Shown: piece by piece, positions 1 through 6,850 of the stretch
How positions within the stretch are numbered: the first letter of the stretch is position 1
Layout of the letters: every line of letters starts with the position of its first letter
Assembly: GCA_027483785.1 (NCBI GenBank)
Contig: JAIXTU010000353.1
Coordinates: 1 to 10,202, forward strand
DNA length: 10,202 bases
From: Flavobacterium sp.
GTDB taxonomy: Bacteria; Bacteroidota; Bacteroidia; Flavobacteriales; Flavobacteriaceae
Reading direction: 5' to 3'
Made by a program: the position numbers and the translations under genes
The notes under the pieces: model-generated
The model's database searches: none
Told to the model about the DNA's origin: nothing
Seen by the model: only the letters and a program-made list of their open reading frames with translations

Positions 1-93
1 AGCAACAATTTCAATTTCGGGTCTGAGGTTGGTTAGTGTTTTTGCTAAATTGTTTGCGGTGTGTTTTTCGTCTTCAATGATAATAATTCTCAT
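1..93 (-). CDS. LytTR-type response regulator, N-terminal fragment (cut by window edge)
   Basis: The minus strand reads an ATG at 93-91 followed by 31 codons to the window edge, starting MRIIIIEDEKHTANNLAKTL. The run of hydrophobic residues followed by the acidic cluster E-D-E at residues 7-9 is the start of a CheY-like receiver domain. The phosphoacceptor Asp and the output domain lie outside the window. The start codon overlaps the ancestral stop of the upstream kinase frame (ATGA, 90-93), the usual layout of a LytS/LytTR kinase-regulator pair with coupled translation. The LytTR output domain is inferred from the partner kinase type and is not seen here. The receiver call is firm; the subfamily is likely. 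Confidence 0.8.
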   Translation of the reverse strand, partial: MRIIIIEDEKHTANNLAKTLTNLRPEIEIVA

Positions 94-209
94 GAGTCAT
101 GTAGTGTTAGAATAGCGCAAAAGGAGTCTTTAGTGCGATATATTTCTAAATTAGAATTATTCATATACAGCAATCTTTTATTCAGATTTATTAATCCATG
201 ACCAGACTT
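90..209 (-). pseudogene. C-terminal remainder of the LytS-type kinase, beyond the in-frame TAA
   Basis: Reading on in the kinase frame after the TAA at 210-212 gives 39 uninterrupted codons starting KSGHGLINLNKRLLY, then TGA at 90-92. The GHGLINLNKR segment is what LytS-type kinases carry as the G box of the HATPase domain, about ten residues after the N-x-V-x-N strand seen at the end of the truncated ORF. The following NLEIYRT and AILTL strands fit the end of that fold. The TGA overlaps the response-regulator ATG by 4 nt, as expected of the native gene end. Intact gene structure on both sides of a single stop suggests one recent nonsense change, readthrough, or a sequence error. Confidence 0.75.
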
Positions 210-1004
210 TTAGATGGAAATGATTTGATTAATATTATTTGAAACAATAATTTGATTTCCACTACTTACGATTTTAACTTTTAAAGGTTCTTCTTCTGTA
301 AATTTGTTGTGTTTAACGGCATTTTCAACCAAGGTTTGAAGACCCAAGATAGGTATTTTTTTTCTCAACATGTTTGGATCCACTTGACTTTCATAGGAAA
401 TAGCAGAATCAAATCGTCCTTTTAATAAGGCAACATAATCTTCGGTAAATTTTAACTCGTCAGCAATAGAAACGATTGCATTATTGCCAATATTGGCGGT
501 GTATCGAAGAAAGTCGGAAAGTTTTATAACGTAATTTTCTGCCAACGAAGAATTTTCGGAAATTAAAGATTTTAAAATGCTTAGTGAGTTAAAAAGAAAA
601 TGAGGCTGTAGCTGTTGCAGTAGTAGCTGCTTTTGAGATTCTAGGTTAATGATTTCTAACTGTTCGTACTGTCTTTCTATTTCTCGATTTTTATGCTCTG
701 CAATTTGAGTTTTTAATAAGATTAAGATAACGATGTTAAGTGTAATTGATGTGAGAACAGGATAGAAGAAATATTGGTGAACAACATTGCCAAATGGCAG
801 CTCAGGCTCGAAGAAAACTTTTGGAATATGAGTTAAGAAAATCAAAAAAAAACTTATGAATACGCGTTTTACTTGATTGTGAGGTATCTTCTTTAAAAGG
901 AAAATATTGATGCACCAAAAGAAAAAAACGTTTACAGTTAAGCCCAACCATAGGATACAGGACTGCGATAAGTTTAACTTGTCGAAGATGTATAGTGGGC
1001 TCAC
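210..1004 (-). CDS. LytS-family sensor histidine kinase, truncated by an internal stop
   Basis: This is a membrane sensor kinase expected to phosphorylate the regulator encoded just downstream. Hydrophobic segments lie at about residues 16-37, 47-60 and 78-98, followed by a charged coiled-coil linker (99-128). The His_kinase phosphoacceptor motif QPHFLFNSLSILKSL has H135, and the N box LVENAVKHN is at 225-233 (N228). The reading frame then meets TAA at 210-212, so the 264-residue product lacks the glycine-rich G box of the ATP-binding domain. That box is still encoded in frame beyond the stop (90-209). The GTG start at 1004 is only nominal: a hydrophobic, family-like sequence continues upstream in frame to about 1052, where an ATT stands and no ATG is found. 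The kinase assignment is firm; whether it is functional as written is doubtful. Confidence 0.8.
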   Translation of the reverse strand: MSPLYIFDKLNLSQSCILWLGLTVNVFFFWCINIFLLKKIPHNQVKRVFISFFLIFLTHIPKVFFEPELPFGNVVHQYFFYPVLTSITLNIVILILLKTQIAEHKNREIERQYEQLEIINLESQKQLLLQQLQPHFLFNSLSILKSLISENSSLAENYVIKLSDFLRYTANIGNNAIVSIADELKFTEDYVALLKGRFDSAISYESQVDPNMLRKKIPILGLQTLVENAVKHNKFTEEEPLKVKIVSSGNQIIVSNNINQIISI

Positions 1005-1052
1005 GCCTGACAGAGCTAATGCAGGCGAAGTAATTAGTGCAATCTTATAAAT

Positions 1053-1069
1053 AAAAAAAAAAAAAAAAA
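1053..1069. repeat. 17-nt A homopolymer (T on the minus strand)
   Basis: Seventeen consecutive A on the plus strand, which are T in the direction of transcription. The tract lies between the ABC ATPase stop and the kinase gene, immediately before the ATT codon where the kinase-like coding sequence seems to begin. Tracts this long are prone to slippage during replication, transcription and sequencing, so the exact length should not be trusted. Confidence 0.9.
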
Positions 1070-1094
1070 GTGAGTTATAAAAGTAGCTACTTTT
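1053..1094 (-). terminator. Possible weak intra-operon terminator or attenuator
   Basis: A perfect 16-nt palindrome AAAAGTAGCTACTTTT (1079-1094) starts inside the ATPase stop codon. In the minus-strand transcript it can fold into a hairpin with a stem of about 6 bp, mostly A-U, and an AGCU loop. The 17-U tract follows about nine nt later. This could reduce transcription from the exporter genes into the kinase and regulator genes. The stem is weak and the gap to the U tract is longer than in a classical terminator, so the call is tentative. Confidence 0.3.
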
Positions 1095-1774
1095 TAAGCA
1101 ACTATTTTTCCATCGGTTAATTCTATAATTCTGTCTGAAGCATTAGCAAAATCTTGATCATGCGTGACCGCAATGATGGTTTGCCCATACTCAGAAGAAA
1201 GCTCTTTAAAAATGTCGAACACAATTCCTGTATTTTTTGTATCTAGGTTTCCAGTAGGCTCATCTCCCATTATAATTGCCGGATTGTTTATTAAGGCACG
1301 AGCAATAGCAACTCGTTGTTGCTGGCCACCACTTAGCTTCGAGGCAGGTTTTAAAGCTTGCTCTTCTATACCAAGTAGCTTTAGTTTTGTGTAAGCGATA
1401 TGTTCAATTTCTTGCAAACTTAAAACACCGAGTTTTTGAGCGGGTAACATTACATTCTTTATGCAACTGAATTCAGGTAGTAAATAGTGAAACTGAAATA
1501 CAAAACCAATATGTTGATTTCGTATGGCAGCTAGTTCATTAATTGTTTTGCCCGTAACAAGTTGTTCTTTGATATAGAGCTGGCCTTCAAAATCTGTATC
1601 CATCGTACTTAAACAATACAACAAAGTTGATTTCCCTGAACCACTTTTCCCAACCAGCGTTAAAAACTCCCCTTCAAAGGCTTTAAAACTTACATCATTC
1701 AAAGCCTGGAATTTCACAGGATCATTGAAGAATTTGTTTATATTTTCCGCTTGGAGTACAACATTCTGTTTCAT
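1094..1774 (-). CDS. ABC transporter ATP-binding protein, MacB/LolD type
   Basis: Cytoplasmic ATPase that powers the permease encoded just upstream. All nucleotide-binding motifs are intact in 226 residues: Walker A GKSGSGKST (42-50), Q loop at Q94, signature LSGGQQQRVAIARA (147-160), Walker B AIIMGDEPTG (166-175, with D171 and E172), D loop NLD (176-178) and the switch His in AVTHD (H205). Length and motif set match the LolD/MacB-type ATPases that pair with FtsX-like permeases. The ATG follows the permease stop after three nt (TAA-AAA-ATG). MacB proteins proper fuse the ATPase and permease; here they are separate. The substrate cannot be told from the sequence. Confidence 0.93.
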   Translation of the reverse strand: MKQNVVLQAENINKFFNDPVKFQALNDVSFKAFEGEFLTLVGKSGSGKSTLLYCLSTMDTDFEGQLYIKEQLVTGKTINELAAIRNQHIGFVFQFHYLLPEFSCIKNVMLPAQKLGVLSLQEIEHIAYTKLKLLGIEEQALKPASKLSGGQQQRVAIARALINNPAIIMGDEPTGNLDTKNTGIVFDIFKELSSEYGQTIIAVTHDQDFANASDRIIELTDGKIVA

Positions 1775-1777
1775 TTT

Positions 1778-3013
1778 TTATCTTCTTAAAATTGCAACCG
1801 GATCTACTTTTGAAGCTTTCAGCGCCGGAAAAAAACCAGCACAAAATGTTAAAAATACTCCTAAAATCAAGCTGTTTAAAAACAGATCTAACTCAAAAGT
1901 TATGGGGAAATAACCTACTGGTCCGCCCATGTATATATTTGACATTATTTCTATCAAAATACCACCTAAGAGTAAACCCATCACAGTTCCAATACAGCCC
2001 ATAATGAGTGCCTCTAAAACAAAAATCTGAATTATATCTTTTCCAGAAAATCCTGTAGCTTTTAAAATAGCAATATCATTTATCTTTTGAGAAATTGTCG
2101 AGCTTAGAATATTATAGATGCCAAAAGCAGCTACTAAAAGTATCGACATAGATATAGCTCGCATCATAGCACTTCTAGTCTTGTCGCCACTAAGTACATC
2201 AGCATTTGTCGTCTTCCAATCCTCAACAGTATAAGAAGTTAGTTTTTGAATCTTTTTAGCATATATCTCCGATTTTTCAGGGTCGGGAGTGTTTGCGAAA
2301 ATAGTGCTTACAAAGGACGGGCCTTCCTTTACGAATTGCTGCGCTGTAGACAAGTTAACATAGCATTTTTGTTGATCATTTAAGCTATTACCCGTTTTAA
2401 AAATCCCTACGATTCTCAATACTTTGACTATATTGTATGAAGAAGATACGGTAATGTTGTCGTTTAGACCTAAGCTTAATTTCTCTGCAATGCCACTTCC
2501 TATAATTATTCCATTTTTATTATTCGATAGAGTACTAGTTGCACCCGCAACTATATACTTCTCTAGATTAAACATAGTATTGTAATCACTAATATTAACA
2601 CCACTACCGGTACCTCTAAGTTGTGCTTTGCCCCGATTATAGAAAGCGTCAAAACTCACTTGGGAAATTGCCGTAGTAACAAAAGGCTGCGATTTAACCA
2701 ATGTCAAGAGCTTCTCTGGGTTTATAATCTTTTTTGAAAGTGTTGTGATTTGTGGATTTACAATTACAGCTGTATTACCATTCGAAAAACGCCTAATGAT
2801 CGGTTTGCTGATTTCGTCGTTTTGATAGATTTTTATGTGGGCATTATTCTTAAAAATTTCGTCACGAGAAAATTTAGTAAATCCAGAGGATAAGGAATTC
2901 ATAAATAAATAAATTCCTACGCCAATAGCAACTCCTAAAGCAGCAACCATCGTTTGCTTTTTACGAGTTAACACGTGTGTTATTGCAATTTCTACATCTA
3001 CGCTCTTTTTCAT
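1778..3013 (-). CDS. ABC transporter permease, MacB/FtsX-like
   Basis: Inner-membrane subunit of a type VII (mechanotransmission) ABC system. It has one transmembrane helix at about residues 22-41, a large periplasmic MacB-like domain (about 45-283), and three more helices at about 286-306, 332-355 and 378-397. It ends in the FtsX-family signature ASKVDPVAILR (400-410). The stretch DIAILKATGFSGKDI (313-327) corresponds to the cytoplasmic loop that contacts the ATPase in this family. At 411 residues it is the usual length for a permease without a fused ATPase. It starts three nt after the adaptor gene stop, with the same GATAAAAAATGA junction as at the next gene boundary. Such systems export peptides, antibiotics, toxins or lipoproteins; which applies here is unknown. 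Confidence 0.9.
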   Translation of the reverse strand: MKKSVDVEIAITHVLTRKKQTMVAALGVAIGVGIYLFMNSLSSGFTKFSRDEIFKNNAHIKIYQNDEISKPIIRRFSNGNTAVIVNPQITTLSKKIINPEKLLTLVKSQPFVTTAISQVSFDAFYNRGKAQLRGTGSGVNISDYNTMFNLEKYIVAGATSTLSNNKNGIIIGSGIAEKLSLGLNDNITVSSSYNIVKVLRIVGIFKTGNSLNDQQKCYVNLSTAQQFVKEGPSFVSTIFANTPDPEKSEIYAKKIQKLTSYTVEDWKTTNADVLSGDKTRSAMMRAISMSILLVAAFGIYNILSSTISQKINDIAILKATGFSGKDIIQIFVLEALIMGCIGTVMGLLLGGILIEIMSNIYMGGPVGYFPITFELDLFLNSLILGVFLTFCAGFFPALKASKVDPVAILRR

Positions 3014-3016
3014 TTT

Positions 3017-4162
3017 TTATCGGTTAATTTGGGCTCCAACTTCTGAGGTTTTTAAGTTGTTCTCCGCGACATTTTCAGTTACAAGTGTTGTATTGGCATC
3101 TATTCCGCTTATTATATGAACCCAATCGGTACTGATAAACTTAGTTGTAACCTTAGTCTTATCTTTTTTCCCTTTTTCCTGAACATATCCACCAAAATCA
3201 ATGTAATTTCGGGGTATCACCAAGGCATTTTTAGTTTCAGAAACAATAATATTTGCCTGTAGTTGTGTGTTCACAATTACTGATGCCGGTAAACGGTCGA
3301 GTGCTATTTTACAAATAAATGATTGTGTTGTCTCATCGAATGCCGGATAAATTTCTATGAGTTCACCCTGATAGGTTACATTTTGATCGGAATTAAGCTT
3401 TACGATTGCGATCTGACCAAGCTTGAGTTTGCCGATATTGCTCTCGTCAACATTTACCTTTGCAAAGATGTTATTTGCTTCCCCTATTTGTGCAATTACA
3501 TCTCCTCGTTTAACATAATCTCCTACTTCTTTATATTTTCGATAGACTTTTCCACTGACAACCGCTTTAATGTTATTATTTGTAAGTGATAATTCGCTGA
3601 TTTCTTTAAGTGCTTTATTCGATATAGCGTTCTGCTCAGCTTGTTGCAATAATATTTTATAATTTTCTAAAGCTGATTTATAATTTGACTTGGAAGATTC
3701 AAGCTGTAATCTAACTGTTTCAAAGTCGAGTTTAGAAACACTGTTTTCCATTAACAATTTTTCATAACGCTCAAATTGTAATTCATCTTGCTGGAGTTTT
3801 AGTTTATTCAATTCTATTACAGATAAGGCTTGTTGCAAAGCTGGCGCATTTGATTTTATATTACTATCTGCTATCCGAGAAAGTTGGTCTGCACTTTGGG
3901 TATTAAATCGATTTTCTTTGTTATCAATAATCGCGATTATTTCTCCCGCAGCAACGAGATCACCTTCTTCGAAACTTATTTTTACCAAATATCCATCGGT
4001 TTGCGCCGTTAAATTGTAGGTGTTGTTCGCCTCAAGTATTCCAGACGCAAAAACAGTCTCAGTGATATTTTTTCGAATTGGTTTAGTTTCAGCAGTTTTC
4101 TTTCCGCAGGATTGTATGCCCATCGAAAAAAGTAGAATTAAAAATATGTTGACAACCTTCAT
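3017..4162 (-). CDS. Periplasmic adaptor (HlyD/MacA family), predicted lipoprotein
   Basis: Membrane-fusion protein linking the permease to the outer-membrane channel. Residues 1-18 are a lipoprotein signal peptide and Cys19 (GIQSC) is the predicted lipidated residue, so the adaptor is anchored by lipid instead of the N-terminal helix of classical MacA. Two lipoyl half-motifs are visible (about 48-80, with GYLVKISFEEGDLVAAGEII, and about 198-228, with GKVYRKYKEVGDYVKRGD). They flank a long coiled-coil hairpin (about 85-195, rich in Q, E, K, L). Beta-barrel and membrane-proximal domains follow. It lies between the TolC-like gene (2-nt gap) and the permease (3-nt gap), as expected for one complex. 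Confidence 0.9.
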   Translation of the reverse strand: MKVVNIFLILLFSMGIQSCGKKTAETKPIRKNITETVFASGILEANNTYNLTAQTDGYLVKISFEEGDLVAAGEIIAIIDNKENRFNTQSADQLSRIADSNIKSNAPALQQALSVIELNKLKLQQDELQFERYEKLLMENSVSKLDFETVRLQLESSKSNYKSALENYKILLQQAEQNAISNKALKEISELSLTNNNIKAVVSGKVYRKYKEVGDYVKRGDVIAQIGEANNIFAKVNVDESNIGKLKLGQIAIVKLNSDQNVTYQGELIEIYPAFDETTQSFICKIALDRLPASVIVNTQLQANIIVSETKNALVIPRNYIDFGGYVQEKGKKDKTKVTTKFISTDWVHIISGIDANTTLVTENVAENNLKTSEVGAQINR

Positions 4163-4164
4163 TG

Positions 4165-5454
4165 TTATTGAATTTTATTATTTATTTCGATTTTCGCTAG
4201 AGCAAGAAGCACATTTACATTCGATGATATTAAGTTGTAATTTGCGTTTATCATCGCGTTGAAACTGTTAATCGTTTGATCTATACCAATTATTCCTTGT
4301 GTGTATAAGTTTAAGTTTTTAGTGTAACTATCTTTCCTTAAATTATATATCTCTAAATTTGATTGTGCCTGAGAGTTTGCTTGATCAAATTCAATAGTTA
4401 ATTGCTTGTGACTGAGCGTGGCCTTATCTTTAGATTTTTCAGTATCTAGTTTGGCCAATTCATAATCGTATTTTGCTTTATATGTTTGAGATATTGTTGC
4501 GGCAGTAGGGATATTAAATGCCAAACGTAGTCCGACGTAAGAACTTCTTATCCAATCGACATTAGGATCAAAAAAACGAGATTCTTGACTGAATTGTTGA
4601 CTAGTGCGGTTAAAAACAAAATTTAAAGTAGGCAAATTTTCTTTTTTACTCTTTCTGTAAGTCGAATAGGCACTGCGTTCTTTTAAAATTGCATCTAGAA
4701 TTTCTAGATTATTTTGGCTTATGTCAGGATTTGCAGGTGTCAAAATTGGTAAGGCTACTTCTGTAATAGTGAACAACTCATCTTCTGAAATGTCAGCCAA
4801 AATTTTTAAACTAATGTACTGCTGCTCAAGTAATAGTCGGTACTGCTCAATGTTTTCTTTTGAATTTAAATAGCTAGACTTAGCATCATTCACATCTTGC
4901 TGCTTTACCAAACCTTGTTTAAATTTCGATTCAGCAGTTTGCCATAAAATTTCGGAAGCCTTAAAATTTTCAATTGCTGCTTCAATCTGTGCGTTGATAT
5001 TCACTATATTGTAATAGTTTGTTGCTAATTGTTCATATAGATTCTTTATACTCAGAGTATTGTTATTTTCAGTCAAAGCCATATTTATTTTGGCAAGTTT
5101 TAAGTTCTCCCATCCCGATAAATTTAAAATCTTTAATTCGCCATTCTGACTGAAGCTTGTCACGTAGGGAACGCCAGTTTCAATAGCTTGACCACCAATA
5201 ATCTGAACAGGTATTCTAGTGTTATTTGTGTAAGATAAATTTTGAGTTCCCGTGGGGTCAAGTACACCAACTAATGCAGCTAGCTTTGCTTTCTTAGCTT
5301 GAATCAGCTTAATATCTCCCGATTTTATTGTTATACTTTGCTTATTAACGTAGTCTAGGAACTGATTAAAGTTGCTATAATTTTGTTGTGAAAAGACAGC
5401 AACATTATAAAAAGCGAGAACGAGGTAAATCGCCATTATTGCACTTCTTCGCAT
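4165..5454 (-). CDS. TolC-family outer-membrane efflux protein
   Basis: Outer-membrane channel and periplasmic tunnel for the exporter. Residues 1 to about 22 form a signal peptide (MRRSAIMAIYLVLAFYNVAV, then FSQQ). The mature 400 or so residues show the long amphipathic helices of the OEP fold. One repeat has the pattern ESKFKQGLVKQQDVNDAKSS and the second, C-terminal copy NLYTQGIIGIDQTINSFNA, the internal duplication typical of TolC. The length of 429 residues is normal for the family. It starts four nt after the DUF2147-like gene and ends two nt before the adaptor ATG. An in-frame ATG at residue 7 is an alternative start that would still leave a signal peptide. Confidence 0.88.
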   Translation of the reverse strand: MRRSAIMAIYLVLAFYNVAVFSQQNYSNFNQFLDYVNKQSITIKSGDIKLIQAKKAKLAALVGVLDPTGTQNLSYTNNTRIPVQIIGGQAIETGVPYVTSFSQNGELKILNLSGWENLKLAKINMALTENNNTLSIKNLYEQLATNYYNIVNINAQIEAAIENFKASEILWQTAESKFKQGLVKQQDVNDAKSSYLNSKENIEQYRLLLEQQYISLKILADISEDELFTITEVALPILTPANPDISQNNLEILDAILKERSAYSTYRKSKKENLPTLNFVFNRTSQQFSQESRFFDPNVDWIRSSYVGLRLAFNIPTAATISQTYKAKYDYELAKLDTEKSKDKATLSHKQLTIEFDQANSQAQSNLEIYNLRKDSYTKNLNLYTQGIIGIDQTINSFNAMINANYNLISSNVNVLLALAKIEINNKIQ

Positions 5455-5458
5455 AGCA

Positions 5459-5851
5459 CTAATTTTTTATTCTACTGAAATAGAATGTTTTACTAAATAA
5501 TAACTTTTTGCCTACAACTTTAATTTTGTCTGCTGTAATAAACGTTATCGTTATATCTAATTCTATTTTTTTGTCGGGAGGCGACATCATTCCCGTGAAG
5601 TTTTTTTCCTTTGGATCAAATTTTAACTTTTTCAGAACTAGCTTCCCAACATTACTTGGTTTACCTGTGTCTGAAACAATCTTTCCATAATAAAACCCGT
5701 CCGACGCCTTGAAAAATTCAGAAGTTTTACTCGCGTCGGTCTCGTTTTTCCATTTTCCAAGTAATGTACTTTCGTCTTGTCCGAATGAAGTCAAATAAAA
5801 TAGAAGTAGTACTATTTGGAAACTCATAATCTTTACTCCTCTTGTTTTCAT
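5459..5851 (-). CDS. Small secreted DUF2147-like protein, first gene of the exporter operon
   Basis: I chose the ATG at 5851 (130 residues) because a signal peptide starts there: MKTRGVKIM, then a hydrophobic stretch ending SFGQ (about residues 10-25). The frame is open upstream to a TTG at 5884, but that start would put a charged extension before the signal. The mature domain has the DUF2147 pattern: LLGKWKN near the start, FYYGKIV, GKLVLKKLKFD in the middle, and KTFYFSRIK at the end. It is shorter than typical DUF2147 proteins, and I see no cysteines in the mature part. Members are predicted periplasmic beta-rich proteins with no established biochemical role. Its position four nt before the TolC-like gene suggests a periplasmic helper or sensor for the exporter, which is inference. 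Confidence 0.75.
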   Translation of the reverse strand: MKTRGVKIMSFQIVLLLFYLTSFGQDESTLLGKWKNETDASKTSEFFKASDGFYYGKIVSDTGKPSNVGKLVLKKLKFDPKEKNFTGMMSPPDKKIELDITITFITADKIKVVGKKLLFSKTFYFSRIKN

Positions 5852-5867
5852 ATTGTTAATTTTAAAG

Positions 5868-5875
5868 CAAAGATC
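5868..5875 (-). promoter_or_regulatory. Weak candidate -7 box for the exporter operon
   Basis: On the minus strand GATCTTTG resembles the Bacteroidota -7 box TAnnTTTG with one mismatch and lies 16 nt before the ATG at 5851. A second near-match, ATAATTTG, is at 5882-5889. Neither has a clear TTTG element at the usual distance upstream. The promoter must lie somewhere in 5852-6000, but which box is used is uncertain. Confidence 0.22.
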
Positions 5876-5953
5876 TCTTGACAAATTATCCTAATCATTT
5901 GGTTTCTGGATGAAGCAGACAATTTTTAGCATTAAACGGACAGATATGACTTG

Positions 5954-5963
5954 GAACTGGTTC
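5954..5963. promoter_or_regulatory. Short inverted repeat in the divergent promoter region
   Basis: GAAC-TG-GTTC is a perfect 4-2-4 inverted repeat about 45 nt upstream of the exonuclease -7 box and about 100 nt upstream of the exporter operon. It could be a regulator site for either direction, but so short a palindrome can arise by chance. Confidence 0.15.
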
Positions 5964-5998
5964 TTAAACATTTCTAACAGTAATTAATCCTATAATCG

Positions 5999-6006
5999 TA
6001 GCTTTG
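5999..6006 (+). promoter_or_regulatory. Bacteroidota -7 box for the exonuclease gene
   Basis: TAGCTTTG matches the Bacteroidota housekeeping sigma consensus TAnnTTTG exactly. No good TTTG -33 element sits 19-21 nt upstream; the nearest is TTTC at 5971-5974, 24 nt away. Transcription would begin near 6011-6013, giving a leader of about a dozen nt before the ATG at 6025. This rules out the more upstream TTG at 6004 as the translation start. Confidence 0.6.
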
Positions 6007-6024
6007 TACTTTCAAAATCAATCT

Positions 6025-6798
6025 ATGCCACTTTCTTTACACCGACCTATTTGCTTTTTCGACTTAGAAACAACAGGAACCGACATTGCGCGCGATCGTA
6101 TCGTGGAAATTTCAATCCTCAAAGTTTTTCCAAACGGAAACAAAGAGTCGAAAACGTGGCTGGTAAATCCAACTATTCCAATTCCTGCAGTGTGTACAGC
6201 AGTTCACGGCATAAGTAACGAGCAAGTGGCCAACGAACCAACGTTTGTGCAGCTAGCACCACAGATTCACCAGATGATAAAACATGCCGATTTAGCTGGC
6301 TTCAACTCCGATCGATTTGATATTCCGCTTCTTGCAGAAGAATTACTGCGCGCTGGTGTCGATTTCGACATGGGAAATCGCGTATCTGTTGATATTCAGA
6401 CTATTTTCCACAAAATGGAAGAGCGTACACTTAGCGCAGCTTACAAATTCTATTGCGGAAAAAACCTGGAAAATGCACATTCTGCAGCAGCCGATACTAA
6501 TGCCACTTACGAAATTCTTCTTGCACAAATTGAACGTTATCCGAATTTAGCACACGATACTAAAGGTTTATCTGAATTTTCAACTAGAAAGAAAATCGCC
6601 GATTTTGCAGGAATGATTGCTTATGATAATGATGGCGACGAGATTTTTACTTTCGGGAAACACAAAGGTGCCAAAGTTACCCGCATCCTCGAATCGGAAC
6701 CTGGTTATTTCAGCTGGATTCAAAACGCTGATTTTCCGCTTTATACCAAAAAAGTTCTGACAGCGATAAAGTTGCGAAAGTTGAATACGAAGATGTAG
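6025..6798 (+). CDS. DnaQ-like 3'-5' exonuclease with C-terminal GKHKG segment
   Basis: A DEDDh-family exonuclease that removes nucleotides from 3' ends of DNA or RNA using two metal ions. Starting at the ATG at 6025 (257 residues), Exo I is FDLETTGTD (D13, E15), Exo II is GFNSDRFDIPLL (D99), and Exo III is HSAAADTNAT (H152, D157), so all catalytic residues are present. A C-terminal segment after about residue 185 contains FTFGKHKGAKVTRIL and GYFSWIQNADF, seen in many Bacteroidota members next to the nuclease domain. The frame is open to a TTG at 6004, but that lies inside the -7 promoter box. It is a lone plus-strand gene between two minus-strand operons, probably a housekeeping or repair nuclease. 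Substrate preference cannot be read from the sequence. Confidence 0.9.
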   Translation: MPLSLHRPICFFDLETTGTDIARDRIVEISILKVFPNGNKESKTWLVNPTIPIPAVCTAVHGISNEQVANEPTFVQLAPQIHQMIKHADLAGFNSDRFDIPLLAEELLRAGVDFDMGNRVSVDIQTIFHKMEERTLSAAYKFYCGKNLENAHSAAADTNATYEILLAQIERYPNLAHDTKGLSEFSTRKKIADFAGMIAYDNDGDEIFTFGKHKGAKVTRILESEPGYFSWIQNADFPLYTKKVLTAIKLRKLNTKM

Positions 6799-6850
6799 GA
6801 CGTGCGGAAATAGACACCTCCAATGACACTACTTCTACTGGGACAAAATT

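Noticed and set aside
1164..1394. Open frames antisense to the ABC ATPase and to other genes (for example 1725-1913, 3323-3589, 4020-4262, 8009-8203)
   Set aside because: They lie opposite genes with strong family motifs, have no motifs or signals of their own, and are explained as mirror frames of real coding sequence.
5852..5884. Upstream extension of the DUF2147-like gene to a TTG at 5884
   Set aside because: The extension adds a charged segment ahead of a good signal peptide that starts with ATG at 5851, and it overlaps the likely promoter region.
6799..6850. Bidirectional terminator expected between the convergent exonuclease and response regulator genes
   Set aside because: The 52 nt contain no stable inverted repeat followed by a T run on either strand, so no terminator is called.
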